From positions 248,001-312,000 of the forward strand of contig NZ_BMQC01000005.1 in the NCBI RefSeq assembly GCF_014647915.1: 64,000 nucleotides of DNA. Reading direction: 5' to 3'. Positions 53,715 through 61,934 of the stretch are shown here, piece after piece. The stretch's first letter is position 1; each line of letters starts with the position of its first letter. A model generated the notes under the pieces. The model saw only the letters and a list, made by a program, of their open reading frames with translations. It made no database searches and was not told where the DNA came from. Source of the DNA: Pilimelia terevasa. GTDB lineage: Bacteria; Actinomycetota; Actinomycetes; Mycobacteriales; Micromonosporaceae. The position numbers and the translations under genes are program-made.

Positions 53715-54076
53715 CTGTGACTCCCCATAGAGATGACTGGTGTTGATTCGGGATCCCACCCCGGCATGAATACTAGGAATCGACAGACGCAAAAGCCAAG
53801 TGGCCGAAACGACATCGGATTTGAGACTATGAATGTTGTCACAAGACGTCGCACAGCGGACATTTTTCGGGCGGCCGGTCCGATTTCTCCACGCGAAAGT
53901 GAGACCGCTTCACTGTCGCTCATGGACTACTCAGCCGAACGGATGAGCTGCGGCGACGGAACGGCCCCACCCGCCTCCACCGAATGCCGAAATGACACCG
54001 AGTCATTCATTCCGCAATGCAGATGTCCACCAGTAAAGACGCTGGTAAATATTCGTCGCCGGCCTCGATTTGCGTT
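53715..54076. other. Lower-GC intergenic region upstream of the ricin-lectin gene
   Basis: A gap of 362 bases between the lectin start and the end of glnA2. GC is visibly lower (around 53760-53900 and 54000-54060) than elsewhere. It holds a good promoter for the lectin gene. No hairpin or credible ORF was found; an ORF reading rightward from 53733 crosses glnA2 and has no family resemblance. Confidence 0.55.
53770..53799 (-). promoter_or_regulatory. Candidate promoter of the ricin-lectin gene
   Basis: TTGGCT (53794-53799), 18-base spacer, TAGTAT (53770-53775) on the minus strand; the transcript would start near 53763 with a leader of about 50 bases containing the Shine-Dalgarno. It is one of the best sigma-70-like matches in the window. 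Confidence 0.55.
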
Positions 54077-55432
54077 TCAGAGCGCGCCGAGGTATCGCTG
54101 CCGCTCGTACGGGGTGACCTGGCGGCGGTACGCCTCCCACTCGGCCCGCTTGTTGCGCAGGAAGAAGTCGAAGACGTGCTCGCCGAGCACCTCGGCCACC
54201 AGCTCGGAGCCGGCCATCGCGTCGATCGCCTCGGAGAGGTTCTGCGGCAGCGGGTCGTACCCCATCGCCCGGCGCTCAGCGCCCGACAGCGACCACACGT
54301 CGTCCTCCGCCCCCGGCGGCAGCTCGTAGCCGGCCTCGATGCCGCGCAGGCCCGCGCCCAGCAGCACGGCGAAGGACAGGTACGGGTTGCACGCCGAGTC
54401 CGGCGACCGGATCTCCACCCGGGCCGAGTTCGGCTTGCCGTAGGCCGGTACCCGCACCAGCGCCGACCGGTTGAGGTGTCCCCAGCAGACGTACGCCGGC
54501 GCCTCGGTGATCCGCTCGTCGGACAGCGGCGCCGGGAACAGCCGCTTGTACGAGTTGACCCACTGGTCGGTGACCGCCGTGTACTCCCGCGCGTGGGTCA
54601 GCAGCCCCGCGATGAACGACCGGGCCACCTTGGACAGCTTCATCTCGGCGCCCGGGTCGTGGAACGCGTTGCGCTCCCCCTCGAACAGCGACAGGTGGGT
54701 GTGCATCCCGCTGCCCGGCTGGTCGGTGAACGGCTTGGGCATGAACGAGGCCCGCACCCCGTGCGAGAGCGCGACCTCCTTGACCACGTGCCGGAAGGTC
54801 ATGATGTTGTCGGCCGTGGCCAGCGCGTCGGCGTACCGCAGGTCGATCTCCTGCTGGCCCGGGGCCACCTCGTGGTGGCTGAACTCCACCGAGATGCCGA
54901 TCCGCTCCAGCGCCAGCACGGCCTGCCGGCGGAAGTCGCGGGCCACCGAGTGGGTGGTGTGGTCGAAGTACCCGCCGTCGTCCACCGGCACCGGCATCCG
55001 GCCGTCCGCCGGGGCGTCCTCGAACAGGTAGAACTCGATCTCGGGGTGGGTGTAGAAGGTGAAGCCCGAGTCGGCGGCCCGCGACAGCGCCCGGCGCAGC
55101 ACGTGCCGCGGGTCGGCCCACGAGGGCGAGCCGTCGGGCAGCAGGATGTCGCAGAACATCCGGGCGCTCTCGCCGCTGGTGCCGCCCTCGAACGGGAAGA
55201 CCTGGAACGTCGTCGGGTCCGGCATCGCGATCATGTCCGACTCGTAGACCCGGGCGAAGCCCTCGATCGCCGAGCCGTCGAACCCGATGCCCTCCTCGAA
55301 CGCCGCCTCCAGCTCCGCGGGCGCCACCGACACGCTCTTGAGGGTGCCGAGGATGTCGGTGAACCACAGTCGGACGAAGCGGATGTCGCGCTCCTCCAGG
55401 GTGCGCAGCACGAACTCCTGCTGACGATCCAC
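54077..55432 (-). CDS. glnA2: Glutamine synthetase type I, second copy (GlnA2-like, not adenylylated)
   Basis: The 451-residue protein is the shorter GSI-alpha-like form. It has IGFDGSAIEGF, THPEIEFYLFED, MPKPFTDQPGSGMHTHLSLF and RIE-type C-terminal motifs. The adenylylation tyrosine segment of GlnA1 is missing; the equivalent region reads RAMGYDPLPQNLSEA. It therefore probably escapes GlnE control. The place next to glnE matches Rv2222c. GTG 55432 starts the family N-terminus MDRQQEFVLRTLEERDI. Confidence 0.93.
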   Translation of the reverse strand: MDRQQEFVLRTLEERDIRFVRLWFTDILGTLKSVSVAPAELEAAFEEGIGFDGSAIEGFARVYESDMIAMPDPTTFQVFPFEGGTSGESARMFCDILLPDGSPSWADPRHVLRRALSRAADSGFTFYTHPEIEFYLFEDAPADGRMPVPVDDGGYFDHTTHSVARDFRRQAVLALERIGISVEFSHHEVAPGQQEIDLRYADALATADNIMTFRHVVKEVALSHGVRASFMPKPFTDQPGSGMHTHLSLFEGERNAFHDPGAEMKLSKVARSFIAGLLTHAREYTAVTDQWVNSYKRLFPAPLSDERITEAPAYVCWGHLNRSALVRVPAYGKPNSARVEIRSPDSACNPYLSFAVLLGAGLRGIEAGYELPPGAEDDVWSLSGAERRAMGYDPLPQNLSEAIDAMAGSELVAEVLGEHVFDFFLRNKRAEWEAYRRQVTPYERQRYLGAL

Positions 55433-55606
55433 CGCCCCGCTCCGTCCGCCGCCGCGGCCACCGCCGCCCCACCGACACCTGCCCCCGCCACGTTACGCCA
55501 CCGCCGGCCCGGCCCCGCCGGCATCGACCGGCGCCGCGCGCGCACGCCCGCCGGGCGGGTCACCCGCCGGCCCCGGGGTCTGCGCCGCGCCGCCGGCCGG
55601 GAGGGA

Positions 55607-55612
55607 GACAAT
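55607..55612 (+). promoter_or_regulatory. Candidate (weaker) leaderless -10 element of nadE
   Basis: GACAAT, 6 bases before ATG 55619; it matches TANNNT except at position 1. Confidence 0.35.
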
Positions 55613-55618
55613 GGCGGG

Positions 55619-57379
55619 ATGCCCACCCTGCGACTCGCCCTCGCCCAGGTGAACCCGGTCGTCGGGGACCTCGCCGGCAACGCCGCCCTGCTGCGCGGGG
55701 CCGCCCGCGCCGCCGCCGCGGCCGGCGCCGGCCTGGTGCTCACCCCCGAACTGGGACTCACCGGCTACCCGCCGGAGGACCTGGTCTTCCGGCGCTCCTT
55801 CGTCGCCGCCTCGCAGGCCGCGCTGCGCGGGCTGGCCGGGGACCTGGCCGCCGACGGGCTGGCCGACCTGCCGGTGGTCGTGGGGTACCTGGACGCCGAC
55901 GGCGGCGCCGGGCTGCCGGCGCGGCGCCGCAACGCCGCCGCGCTGCTGCACGGCGGCCGGGTGGTGGCCCGGTACTTCAAGCACCACCTGCCCAACTACG
56001 GGGTGTTCGACGAGGGGCGGTACTTCACGCCCGGCGACGTGCTGACCGTGGTCCGGCTGCCGGTCGGCGGCGCGGCGGTCGACGTCGCGCTCACCGTCTG
56101 CGAGGACCTGTGGCAGGCCGGCGGGCCGTTCGCCGTCGCCCGCACGGCCGGCGTCGGCCTGGTGGTCAGCATCAACGCCTCGCCGTTCGAGCAGGACAAG
56201 GACGACCTGCGGCTGCCGCTGGTGGCCCGCCGGGCCGCCGAGGCGGGCGCCCCCGTGGCCTACGTCAACGCCGTCGGCGGGCAGGACGAGCTGGTCTTCG
56301 ACGGCGACTCGATGATCGTGGCCGCCGACGGCGCGCTGCTGGCCCGCGCGCCGCGCTTCGCCGACCACCTGCTCGTGCACGACCTGACGCTGCCCGCGGC
56401 CACCGACGACCCCGCCCAGGTGCCGCTCGTGGCCCCGCCCGGCGCCGCCCTCGTCGTGCACCGGGTCGCGGTCACCGGGCCGGCGCGGGCCGGCGGCGCG
56501 GGTACCGCCGAGGGCGGCGTCGCCGACCGGCTCGACGGCACCGCGCAGGTGTGGCGGGCGCTGGTCGTCGGGCTGCGCGACTACGTGGACAAGAACCGCT
56601 TCCCGTCGGTGATCCTCGGGCTGTCCGGCGGCATCGACTCCTCGGTCGTGGCGGCCCTGGCGGTCGACGCGCTGGGCCCCGACCGGGTGCACGGCGTCTC
56701 CATGCCGAGCCGGTACTCCTCGGCCCACTCCCGCGACGACGCGGCCGACCTGGCCGCGCGGACCGGCTGCGCCTACCGGGTCGCGCCGATCCAGGAGATG
56801 GTCGACCAGTTCCTGGCCCACCTGAGCCTGTCCGGGCTGGCGGTGGAGAACCTCCAGGCCCGGGTCCGCGGCGTGCTGCTGATGAGCCTGTCCAACAGCG
56901 AGGGCCACCTCGTCCTGACCACCGGCAACAAGAGCGAGCTGGCGGTCGGCTACTCCACGCTGTACGGCGACTCGGTGGGGGGCTTCAACCCGCTCAAGGA
57001 CGTGCCCAAGACGCTGGTCTGGGAGCTGGCCCGCTGGCGCAACGCCGACGCCGCCGCCCGCGGTGAGGTGCCGCCGGTACCGGAGAACGCGATCACCAAG
57101 CCGCCCAGCGCCGAGCTGCGGCCCGACCAGCGCGACAGCGACTCGCTGCCGGAGTACGACGTGCTCGACGCGATCCTGGCCGGGTACGTCGACGGCGACG
57201 CCGGCCGGGCCGAGCTCGTCGCCGCCGGGCACGACGCGGCGCTGGTCGACCGGGTGCTCGGCCTGGTCGACTCCGCGGAGTACAAGCGCCGGCAGTCCGC
57301 GCCGGGCACGAAGATCTCGATGAAGGCGTTCGGCCGGGACCGGCGGCTGCCGATCACCAACCGGTTCCGCGAGCGCTGA
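55619..57379 (+). CDS. nadE: Glutamine-dependent NAD+ synthetase
   Basis: Makes NAD+ from nicotinate adenine dinucleotide using glutamine nitrogen. The 586-residue protein has an N-terminal nitrilase-type glutaminase domain with the triad E44, K121 and C161, and a C-terminal ATP-pyrophosphatase synthetase domain with SGGIDSS (near 336). The length and layout are those of the two-domain bacterial enzyme, rather than the 680-residue mycobacterial one. It is divergent from glnA2, a logical neighbour because both use or make glutamine; nadA is in the same window. Confidence 0.95.
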   Translation: MPTLRLALAQVNPVVGDLAGNAALLRGAARAAAAAGAGLVLTPELGLTGYPPEDLVFRRSFVAASQAALRGLAGDLAADGLADLPVVVGYLDADGGAGLPARRRNAAALLHGGRVVARYFKHHLPNYGVFDEGRYFTPGDVLTVVRLPVGGAAVDVALTVCEDLWQAGGPFAVARTAGVGLVVSINASPFEQDKDDLRLPLVARRAAEAGAPVAYVNAVGGQDELVFDGDSMIVAADGALLARAPRFADHLLVHDLTLPAATDDPAQVPLVAPPGAALVVHRVAVTGPARAGGAGTAEGGVADRLDGTAQVWRALVVGLRDYVDKNRFPSVILGLSGGIDSSVVAALAVDALGPDRVHGVSMPSRYSSAHSRDDAADLAARTGCAYRVAPIQEMVDQFLAHLSLSGLAVENLQARVRGVLLMSLSNSEGHLVLTTGNKSELAVGYSTLYGDSVGGFNPLKDVPKTLVWELARWRNADAAARGEVPPVPENAITKPPSAELRPDQRDSDSLPEYDVLDAILAGYVDGDAGRAELVAAGHDAALVDRVLGLVDSAEYKRRQSAPGTKISMKAFGRDRRLPITNRFRER

Positions 57380-57404
57380 CCCCGCCTGTCCGCACCGCCC
57401 GCCC

Positions 57405-57641
57405 TCACCGCCCGTTCTCGGCGGGCCGCGCGCCGTACGCGGTGGCGCGGGCGGTCTCGATGCAGCCGGCGTAGTGCCGGCGGCGCAGCCGGAGGGTCTC
57501 GGCGGGCGGGCACGGGAGGGTCTGCCCGCAGGAGCAGCAGTGTCCCCCGGCGGGCCGGTGCCTGGCGAGCGCCCGGTCGATGACGGCGATCTGCACGGTG
57601 GCGAACTCGACGAACTCGGCCTCACTCATCGCTCTGGACAT
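57405..57641 (-). CDS. Small Cys-rich hypothetical protein
   Basis: From ATG 57641, 78 residues: a helical N-terminal half (SEAEFVEFATVQIAVIDRALARH) and a Cys-rich part with CCSCGQTLPCP, then RRRHYAGCIETARATAYG. The cysteine spacing (C-C-x-C-x5-C and a later single C) may bind a metal, perhaps zinc. GGAGGT is 5 bases before the ATG. A longer in-frame start (57872) adds low-complexity residues and was not used. The function is unknown; it converges with nadE. Confidence 0.6.
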   Translation of the reverse strand: MSRAMSEAEFVEFATVQIAVIDRALARHRPAGGHCCSCGQTLPCPPAETLRLRRRHYAGCIETARATAYGARPAENGR

Positions 57642-57965
57642 ACCGACCTCCGCTACGGCCGCAGTGCGGGTACGGCGCTCGGGTTGCGCGGCACCCGGGC
57701 CCCCAGCGTCACCGCTGCGGCCCGGACAAGCCATACCCGGACCACCCGAAGGCGGGAATTCCAGCCGTACGGTCACCAGCACACCGGATGAAGTGTCATC
57801 GGGATACTCCCGTTCGGAGTGTGGCGCACCGCCCGGAACGGGACTGACAGCCGCCTGGTGGGGTCGATACACTGTCCACTGTGGCGTAAATCACACACGA
57901 TGCGTCAGTACCGACGACTAGGCGGGGCGCTCCCCACCCGCCGCCACAGACACACGGGAGGACCC
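57642..57965. other. Intergenic region before the secreted beta-propeller-like gene
   Basis: A gap of 324 bases between the divergent small Cys gene and the secreted protein at 57966. It contains a good promoter (57844-57873) for the plus-strand gene; AT content is higher around 57865-57925. No other structure was recognised. Confidence 0.5.
57844..57873 (+). promoter_or_regulatory. Candidate promoter of the secreted beta-propeller-like gene
   Basis: CTGACA (57844-57849), 18-base spacer, TACACT (57868-57873). It would give a leader of about 85 bases, ending in GGGAGG before ATG 57966. Confidence 0.45.
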
Positions 57966-59093
57966 ATGCGTACCCATCGCGCCCGCGCGGCGGCGCTCGC
58001 CGCCGCCGCGCTGCTGACCACCGCACCCGCACTCGCCGCCGGGCCGGCGTGCGCGCAGCCCGCCGCCCGCAAGGGCACGCCGGGCGGCCTCGCCGTCGTT
58101 CCGCGCGGCCCCGACCAGTTCGACGTCGTGTGGAACGACGCCGGGATGCGGCTGCGGTCCGTCGGCTGGAGCCGCGCCGCCGGCTGGGCACCGGCCACCA
58201 CCACGGGCAGGTCGGCGGAGGGGGCCAACGTGGTCCTGCACGGCGGCCCCGAGGCCCTCACCCTGCTCCGCGCCGTCGAGGGCAGCCTGGTCGAGTCCCG
58301 CTGGCAGGCCGCCACCGGCTGGCGGCACGACGTCGTCGTGGCGGGGGCGGGGGTCGCCCGGACCATGGCCCCGACCGGCACGATGACCGCCGTCACCCAC
58401 GCCACCGGCGAGGTCGACGCGGTCTGGGTCGACCAGCAGGGCGGGGTCCGCGCGGCCCGCCGCGCCGCCGCCGGCACCTGGGCGGCACCGGTGCAGGTGG
58501 CGCCGGCCCAGTCCTCGGGCGTCGGGCCGGACCAGATGGGCGTCGCCGCCGGAGCGGGGCCGGCCGGCCGCACCGACGTCTACTGGCGCGGCGCCAGCGG
58601 GGATGTCCAGACCAGCGCCCGCACCGGCGACGCCTGGTCGGCACCGGCGGCCCTGCCGCTGGGCGGCACCACCGGCGGGCTCGCCGTCGTCCAGGCGGGC
58701 GCCCGGCGGACGCTGCTGTTCTCGGCGGCCGACAGCCAGCGCGCCGCCGAGTACGCCGACGGCGGCTGGTCCGCCCCGGTCCGCCTGGGGCCGGCCGCCC
58801 GCGGCAGCGGGGTGCCGCGGGCGGTCGGGGTCGGGGACCGGCTGGAGGCGTACTGGGCCGGCTCCACCACGGTGGAGACCGTGCGCGGCGCGGGCGACCG
58901 GTGGTCAGCCGTGGCGCCCGTGCCCGGCACCGGGGTCCTGGCCGCGCACAGCGGGCGGCAGGCCGTGGTGCCGTGGGTCCACGGCGACCGGCTGGAGCTG
59001 TTCTACATCGACCAGAACTCCAGGCTGGCCACCGTCGGGCGCACCGGCGACGGCCCGTGGAGCGCGCCCACGGTGATCGGTTCGGTGGCCTGA
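57966..59093 (+). CDS. Secreted beta-propeller-like protein (fucose-lectin-like repeats)
   Basis: The 375-residue protein has a signal peptide (1-31, cleavage near ACAQ) and then about seven repeats of 45-55 residues. Each has a DVVW/DAVW/DVYW/EAYW-type strand and a W-S-A-P or W-x-A-P-like end (GWAPATT, WAAPVQV, AWSAPAAL, GWSAPVRL, PWSAPTVI). This periodicity indicates a beta-propeller like fucose-specific lectins. The known Arg/Glu/Trp sugar pocket residues cannot be assigned with confidence. No enzyme motif was seen. Confidence 0.72.
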   Translation: MRTHRARAAALAAAALLTTAPALAAGPACAQPAARKGTPGGLAVVPRGPDQFDVVWNDAGMRLRSVGWSRAAGWAPATTTGRSAEGANVVLHGGPEALTLLRAVEGSLVESRWQAATGWRHDVVVAGAGVARTMAPTGTMTAVTHATGEVDAVWVDQQGGVRAARRAAAGTWAAPVQVAPAQSSGVGPDQMGVAAGAGPAGRTDVYWRGASGDVQTSARTGDAWSAPAALPLGGTTGGLAVVQAGARRTLLFSAADSQRAAEYADGGWSAPVRLGPAARGSGVPRAVGVGDRLEAYWAGSTTVETVRGAGDRWSAVAPVPGTGVLAAHSGRQAVVPWVHGDRLELFYIDQNSRLATVGRTGDGPWSAPTVIGSVA

Positions 59094-59107
59094 CCCGCCC
59101 CGGCGGA

Positions 59108-59143
59108 GCGTGGCGGGGCCGGCCCGCGCCGGCCCCGCCACGC
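59108..59143 (+). terminator. Hairpin terminator after the beta-propeller-like gene
   Basis: A perfect 15-bp stem (59108-59122 with 59129-59143) and 6-base loop, 14 bases after the stop. Confidence 0.8.
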
Positions 59144-59240
59144 CGTGACGCAGGTCTCGCCGCGGGCGGGGGGCGGACGTGGGACGCTTCGGGGAGACCC
59201 GGGGACCGCGGACGCGGCCTCGAGGCGAGAGGAGACCCGC

Positions 59241-60122
59241 ATGTCCGAGTTCCCGCAGGCCGCCGACGACGGACGCGCCGCCGGTCCGGCCGAAGACGAC
59301 GTCCAGGCGCTGTACGGCGGCCCGCTGACCCGGCGGATCCGCGTCGGCGACCTGCTGCGCGCCAAGCAGCGCGGCCAGCGCTGGGCGATGCTGACCTCCT
59401 ACGACCAGTACACCGCCGGCATCTTCGACGCCGCCGGCATCCCGGTGCTGCTCGTCGGCGACTCGGCGGCCAACAACGTGTTCGGGTACGAGACCACCGT
59501 CCCGGTCACCGTCGAGGAGCTGCTCCCGCTGGTGCGGGCGGTGGTCCGTGGCACCCGGCACCCGCTGGTCGTCGGGGACCTGCCGTTCGGCTCGTACGAG
59601 GAGGGGCCGACCCAGGGGCTGCGCACGGCCGTCCGGTTCCTCAAGGAGGGCGGCTGCCAGGCCGTCAAGCTGGAGGGCGGCGTCCGCGTCGCCGCACAGA
59701 TCGCCGCGATCACCCGGGCCGGCATCCCCGTGATGGGCCACGTCGGCTTCACGCCGCAGAGCGAACACCAGCTCGGCGGGTACAGGGTGCAGGGCCGCGG
59801 GGACTCGGCGGAGGCGGTCATCGCCGACGCGCACGCCGTCGCCGAGGCGGGCGCCTTCGCGGTCGTGCTGGAGATGGTGCCCGGCGAGGTGTCCGCGCAG
59901 ATCACCAAGGACCTCCCGATCCCGACGATCGGCATCGGCGCGGGGCCGCGGACCGACGCGCAGGTCCTGGTCTGGCAGGACCTGGCCGGGCTGCGCCGCG
60001 GGCCGGCGCCGCGCTTCGTCAAGCGGTACGCGGACCTGGCCGGCACGCTGGCCGACGCCGCCCGCGCGTACGCCGACGAGGTCGGCAGCGGAGCCTTCCC
60101 GACGGCGGCGCACACCTTCTGA
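59241..60122 (+). CDS. panB: 3-methyl-2-oxobutanoate hydroxymethyltransferase
   Basis: The first enzyme of pantothenate synthesis, adding a hydroxymethyl group from methylene-tetrahydrofolate to ketoisovalerate. The 293-residue TIM-barrel has [22 protein letters not shown] (metal-binding D), [16 protein letters not shown] and IPTIGIGAG, all of the family. The first ~28 residues (acidic) precede the core. AGGAG is 7 bases before ATG 59241. In M. tuberculosis panB also closes this syntenic stretch (Rv2225). Confidence 0.96.
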   Translation: MSEFPQAADDGRAAGPAEDDVQALYGGPLTRRIRVGDLLRAKQRGQRWAMLTSYDQYTAGIFDAAGIPVLLVGDSAANNVFGYETTVPVTVEELLPLVRAVVRGTRHPLVVGDLPFGSYEEGPTQGLRTAVRFLKEGGCQAVKLEGGVRVAAQIAAITRAGIPVMGHVGFTPQSEHQLGGYRVQGRGDSAEAVIADAHAVAEAGAFAVVLEMVPGEVSAQITKDLPIPTIGIGAGPRTDAQVLVWQDLAGLRRGPAPRFVKRYADLAGTLADAARAYADEVGSGAFPTAAHTF

Positions 60123-60146
60123 CGGCACGCACCCGCCGACGGCGGT

Positions 60147-61022
60147 TCAGCCGGCCGCCGCGGCCAGGGCGCGCGCGGCGGCCTCGGCCCCGGCCGCCGG
60201 TACGGGCACGTCCGGGGTGACGCCCACGCCCTCCCAGTTGGTGCCGGTCACCGGGTTGACCGAACGGGCGTAGGGCAGGTGCAGCACCACGTGCGGGGTC
60301 AGCCAGTGCGGCGCGGTGGGGTGGGCGCCGCCGCGGGTCCGCTCCCCCACCACCGTCGCCCGGCGCAGCGCCTGGAGGTTGTAGGCGACCTCCTCTGCGC
60401 CGGAGAACGTCCGCGCCGAGGTCAGCACCCACGCCGGGCCCGCGAACCGGGCGGCGGGCAGCGTCGCCGCGGTGCGGTACTCGCGCACCTCGCCGTGCGG
60501 GTGGTGCACCCGGTTGACCACGACCGGCGGGGGCGGCAGCAGGTAGGAGCAGACGAGCGCCGCGCCGTCGGGGGTCCCGCCGGGGTTGTCGCGCAGGTCC
60601 AGCAGCAGCGCCCGCGCGCCGGCCACCGCGTCGAACGCCGCCGCCAGCGCCCCGCCGACCCACCCGGCCGGGCCGACGTCGGTCAGGACGACCGTGGCCG
60701 TGCCGTCGGGCGCCCGGTCGGCGCGGGCCACGCCGTACCCGCGGGCGGCGAGCTGTTCGCGGTACCGGGCCCGGGCGTCGGCCGCCGCGGTGGCCGGGTC
60801 CGCGGGCGTGCGGCGCCACGTCAGCCGCAGGTGCCGGTCGGCGCAGGCGGCGGCCAGGTCGGCGGTCAGCGCGGCGCACAGCGCCGGGTCGACGGCGGCG
60901 CCGTACGCGCCGGCCGCCAGGCGGGCGGTCAGCAGGTCGGCGGCGGCAGCGCCGCGCTCGGGCAGCACGTACGCCGAGCGCAGGCGGTGCGCCAGGTCCG
61001 CCACGAGGTCGGCGACGCTCAT
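60147..61022 (-). CDS. S41-family peptidase-like protein
   Basis: The 291-residue protein has an N-terminal helical IRBP-like domain and the S41 catalytic domain, with LLLDLRDNPGG (oxyanion/strand motif) and the serine in SARTFSGAEEVAYNL (S-x-x-E type), then GERTRGGAHP. There is no signal peptide and no PDZ domain, so it is probably cytosolic, unlike CtpA. Homologues of this architecture are often annotated interphotoreceptor retinoid-binding-like peptidases; substrates are unknown. The ATG overlaps the stop of the upstream binding-protein gene. Confidence 0.85.
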   Translation of the reverse strand: MSVADLVADLAHRLRSAYVLPERGAAAADLLTARLAAGAYGAAVDPALCAALTADLAAACADRHLRLTWRRTPADPATAAADARARYREQLAARGYGVARADRAPDGTATVVLTDVGPAGWVGGALAAAFDAVAGARALLLDLRDNPGGTPDGAALVCSYLLPPPPVVVNRVHHPHGEVREYRTAATLPAARFAGPAWVLTSARTFSGAEEVAYNLQALRRATVVGERTRGGAHPTAPHWLTPHVVLHLPYARSVNPVTGTNWEGVGVTPDVPVPAAGAEAAARALAAAAG

Positions 61023-61825
61023 CCGGCCGCCGTCACCGGTCGGGCGAGGGCGGCGGCGAGCACGGCCGGGGCCTCCACGAGGCTGGGGCCGTACCAGGTG
61101 AGGTGCCGGCCGGACACCAGCGCGCAGGGCAGCCCCGCGAACGCCTCCGGGCCGTCGTCGGCGGTGAACGCGTACGGCTCGTCGGGCAGGACCGCCAGCG
61201 CCGCGCCGGAGGTCCGCAGCGCGTCCGCGGCGGGGCGGGGGTACCGCTGGTCGGCGTCGCCGTACACGTTGCGCAGCCCGAGCCGGGACAGCACGTCCCC
61301 GGCGAAGGTGTCCGACCCCAGGACGATCCAGGGGCGGCGCCACACCGGTACGACGACGGGCGTCGGGGCCGCGGGCGCGGGCAGATCGGCCCAGGCCGCG
61401 GCGGCCGCGCCGAGCCAGCCCGGCGCCGGCCGCCCCAGTGCGCCGTACAGCCGGCGCAGCGTGTCCAGCGCCTGCGGGACGGTCCGCGGGTAGCTCACCC
61501 ACACCGGGATCCCGGCCGCGCGCAGGGCGGCCACGTCGCTCTCCCGGTTCTCCTCGACGTTGGCCAGCACCAGGTCCGGCCGGGCGGCGCGGACGGCCTC
61601 GACCGACGGGTACTTGCTGCCGCCGACCCGGGCCACGTCCAGGCCCGCCGGGTGCACGCAGTAGTCGGTGGCGCCGACGAGGAGGTCCGCCGCGCCGGCC
61701 GCCACGGCCTCGGTGAGCGACGGCACGAGGGAGACCACCCGGCGCGGGGGGCCGGGCACGACCTCCCCCAGATCGTCGGCGGCGCCGGCCGCCCCCTGTG
61801 CTCCGTCGACCGCCACGCCGGCCAT
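61019..61825 (-). CDS. Helical-backbone metal-receptor-like protein without signal peptide
   Basis: The 268-residue protein resembles the BtuF/FepB (periplasmic_binding_2) family: RRVVSLVPSLTEAVAAGAADLLVGATDYCVHP at the start, ARPDLVLANVEENRE and a central long helix. It has no export signal or lipobox, and no ABC permease or ATPase is nearby, so it is not an ordinary uptake receptor. The Cys in DYCVHP is characteristic of this signal-less subgroup. It may bind cobalamin or a chelated metal inside the cell. It is coupled by ATGA to the S41 peptidase gene. Confidence 0.8.
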   Translation of the reverse strand: MAGVAVDGAQGAAGAADDLGEVVPGPPRRVVSLVPSLTEAVAAGAADLLVGATDYCVHPAGLDVARVGGSKYPSVEAVRAARPDLVLANVEENRESDVAALRAAGIPVWVSYPRTVPQALDTLRRLYGALGRPAPGWLGAAAAAWADLPAPAAPTPVVVPVWRRPWIVLGSDTFAGDVLSRLGLRNVYGDADQRYPRPAADALRTSGAALAVLPDEPYAFTADDGPEAFAGLPCALVSGRHLTWYGPSLVEAPAVLAAALARPVTAAG

Positions 61826-61851
61826 TCTGCCCCACCCCCGGAACGGGCCGA

Positions 61852-61934
61852 CAGGTCTGCCCGACCCCGACGCGGCCGGCATCGCCGGCAGGCAGGTCTG
61901 CCCGACCCCGGACCCGGCCGGCAGGTCTACTCGG
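61852..61934. repeat. Direct repeat of about 41 bp between RNB gene and binding-protein gene
   Basis: Copies begin with caggtctgcccgacccc at 61852 and 61893, and a third partial copy (caggtct) at 61922 overlapping the RNB stop region. The copies share 17-21 exact bases and then diverge slightly. The function is unknown. Confidence 0.75.

Noticed and set aside
53733..54329. 198-residue plus-strand ORF upstream of and into glnA2
   Set aside because: Half of it is antisense to glnA2 and the rest is the low-GC promoter region of the lectin gene; there is no domain or Shine-Dalgarno.
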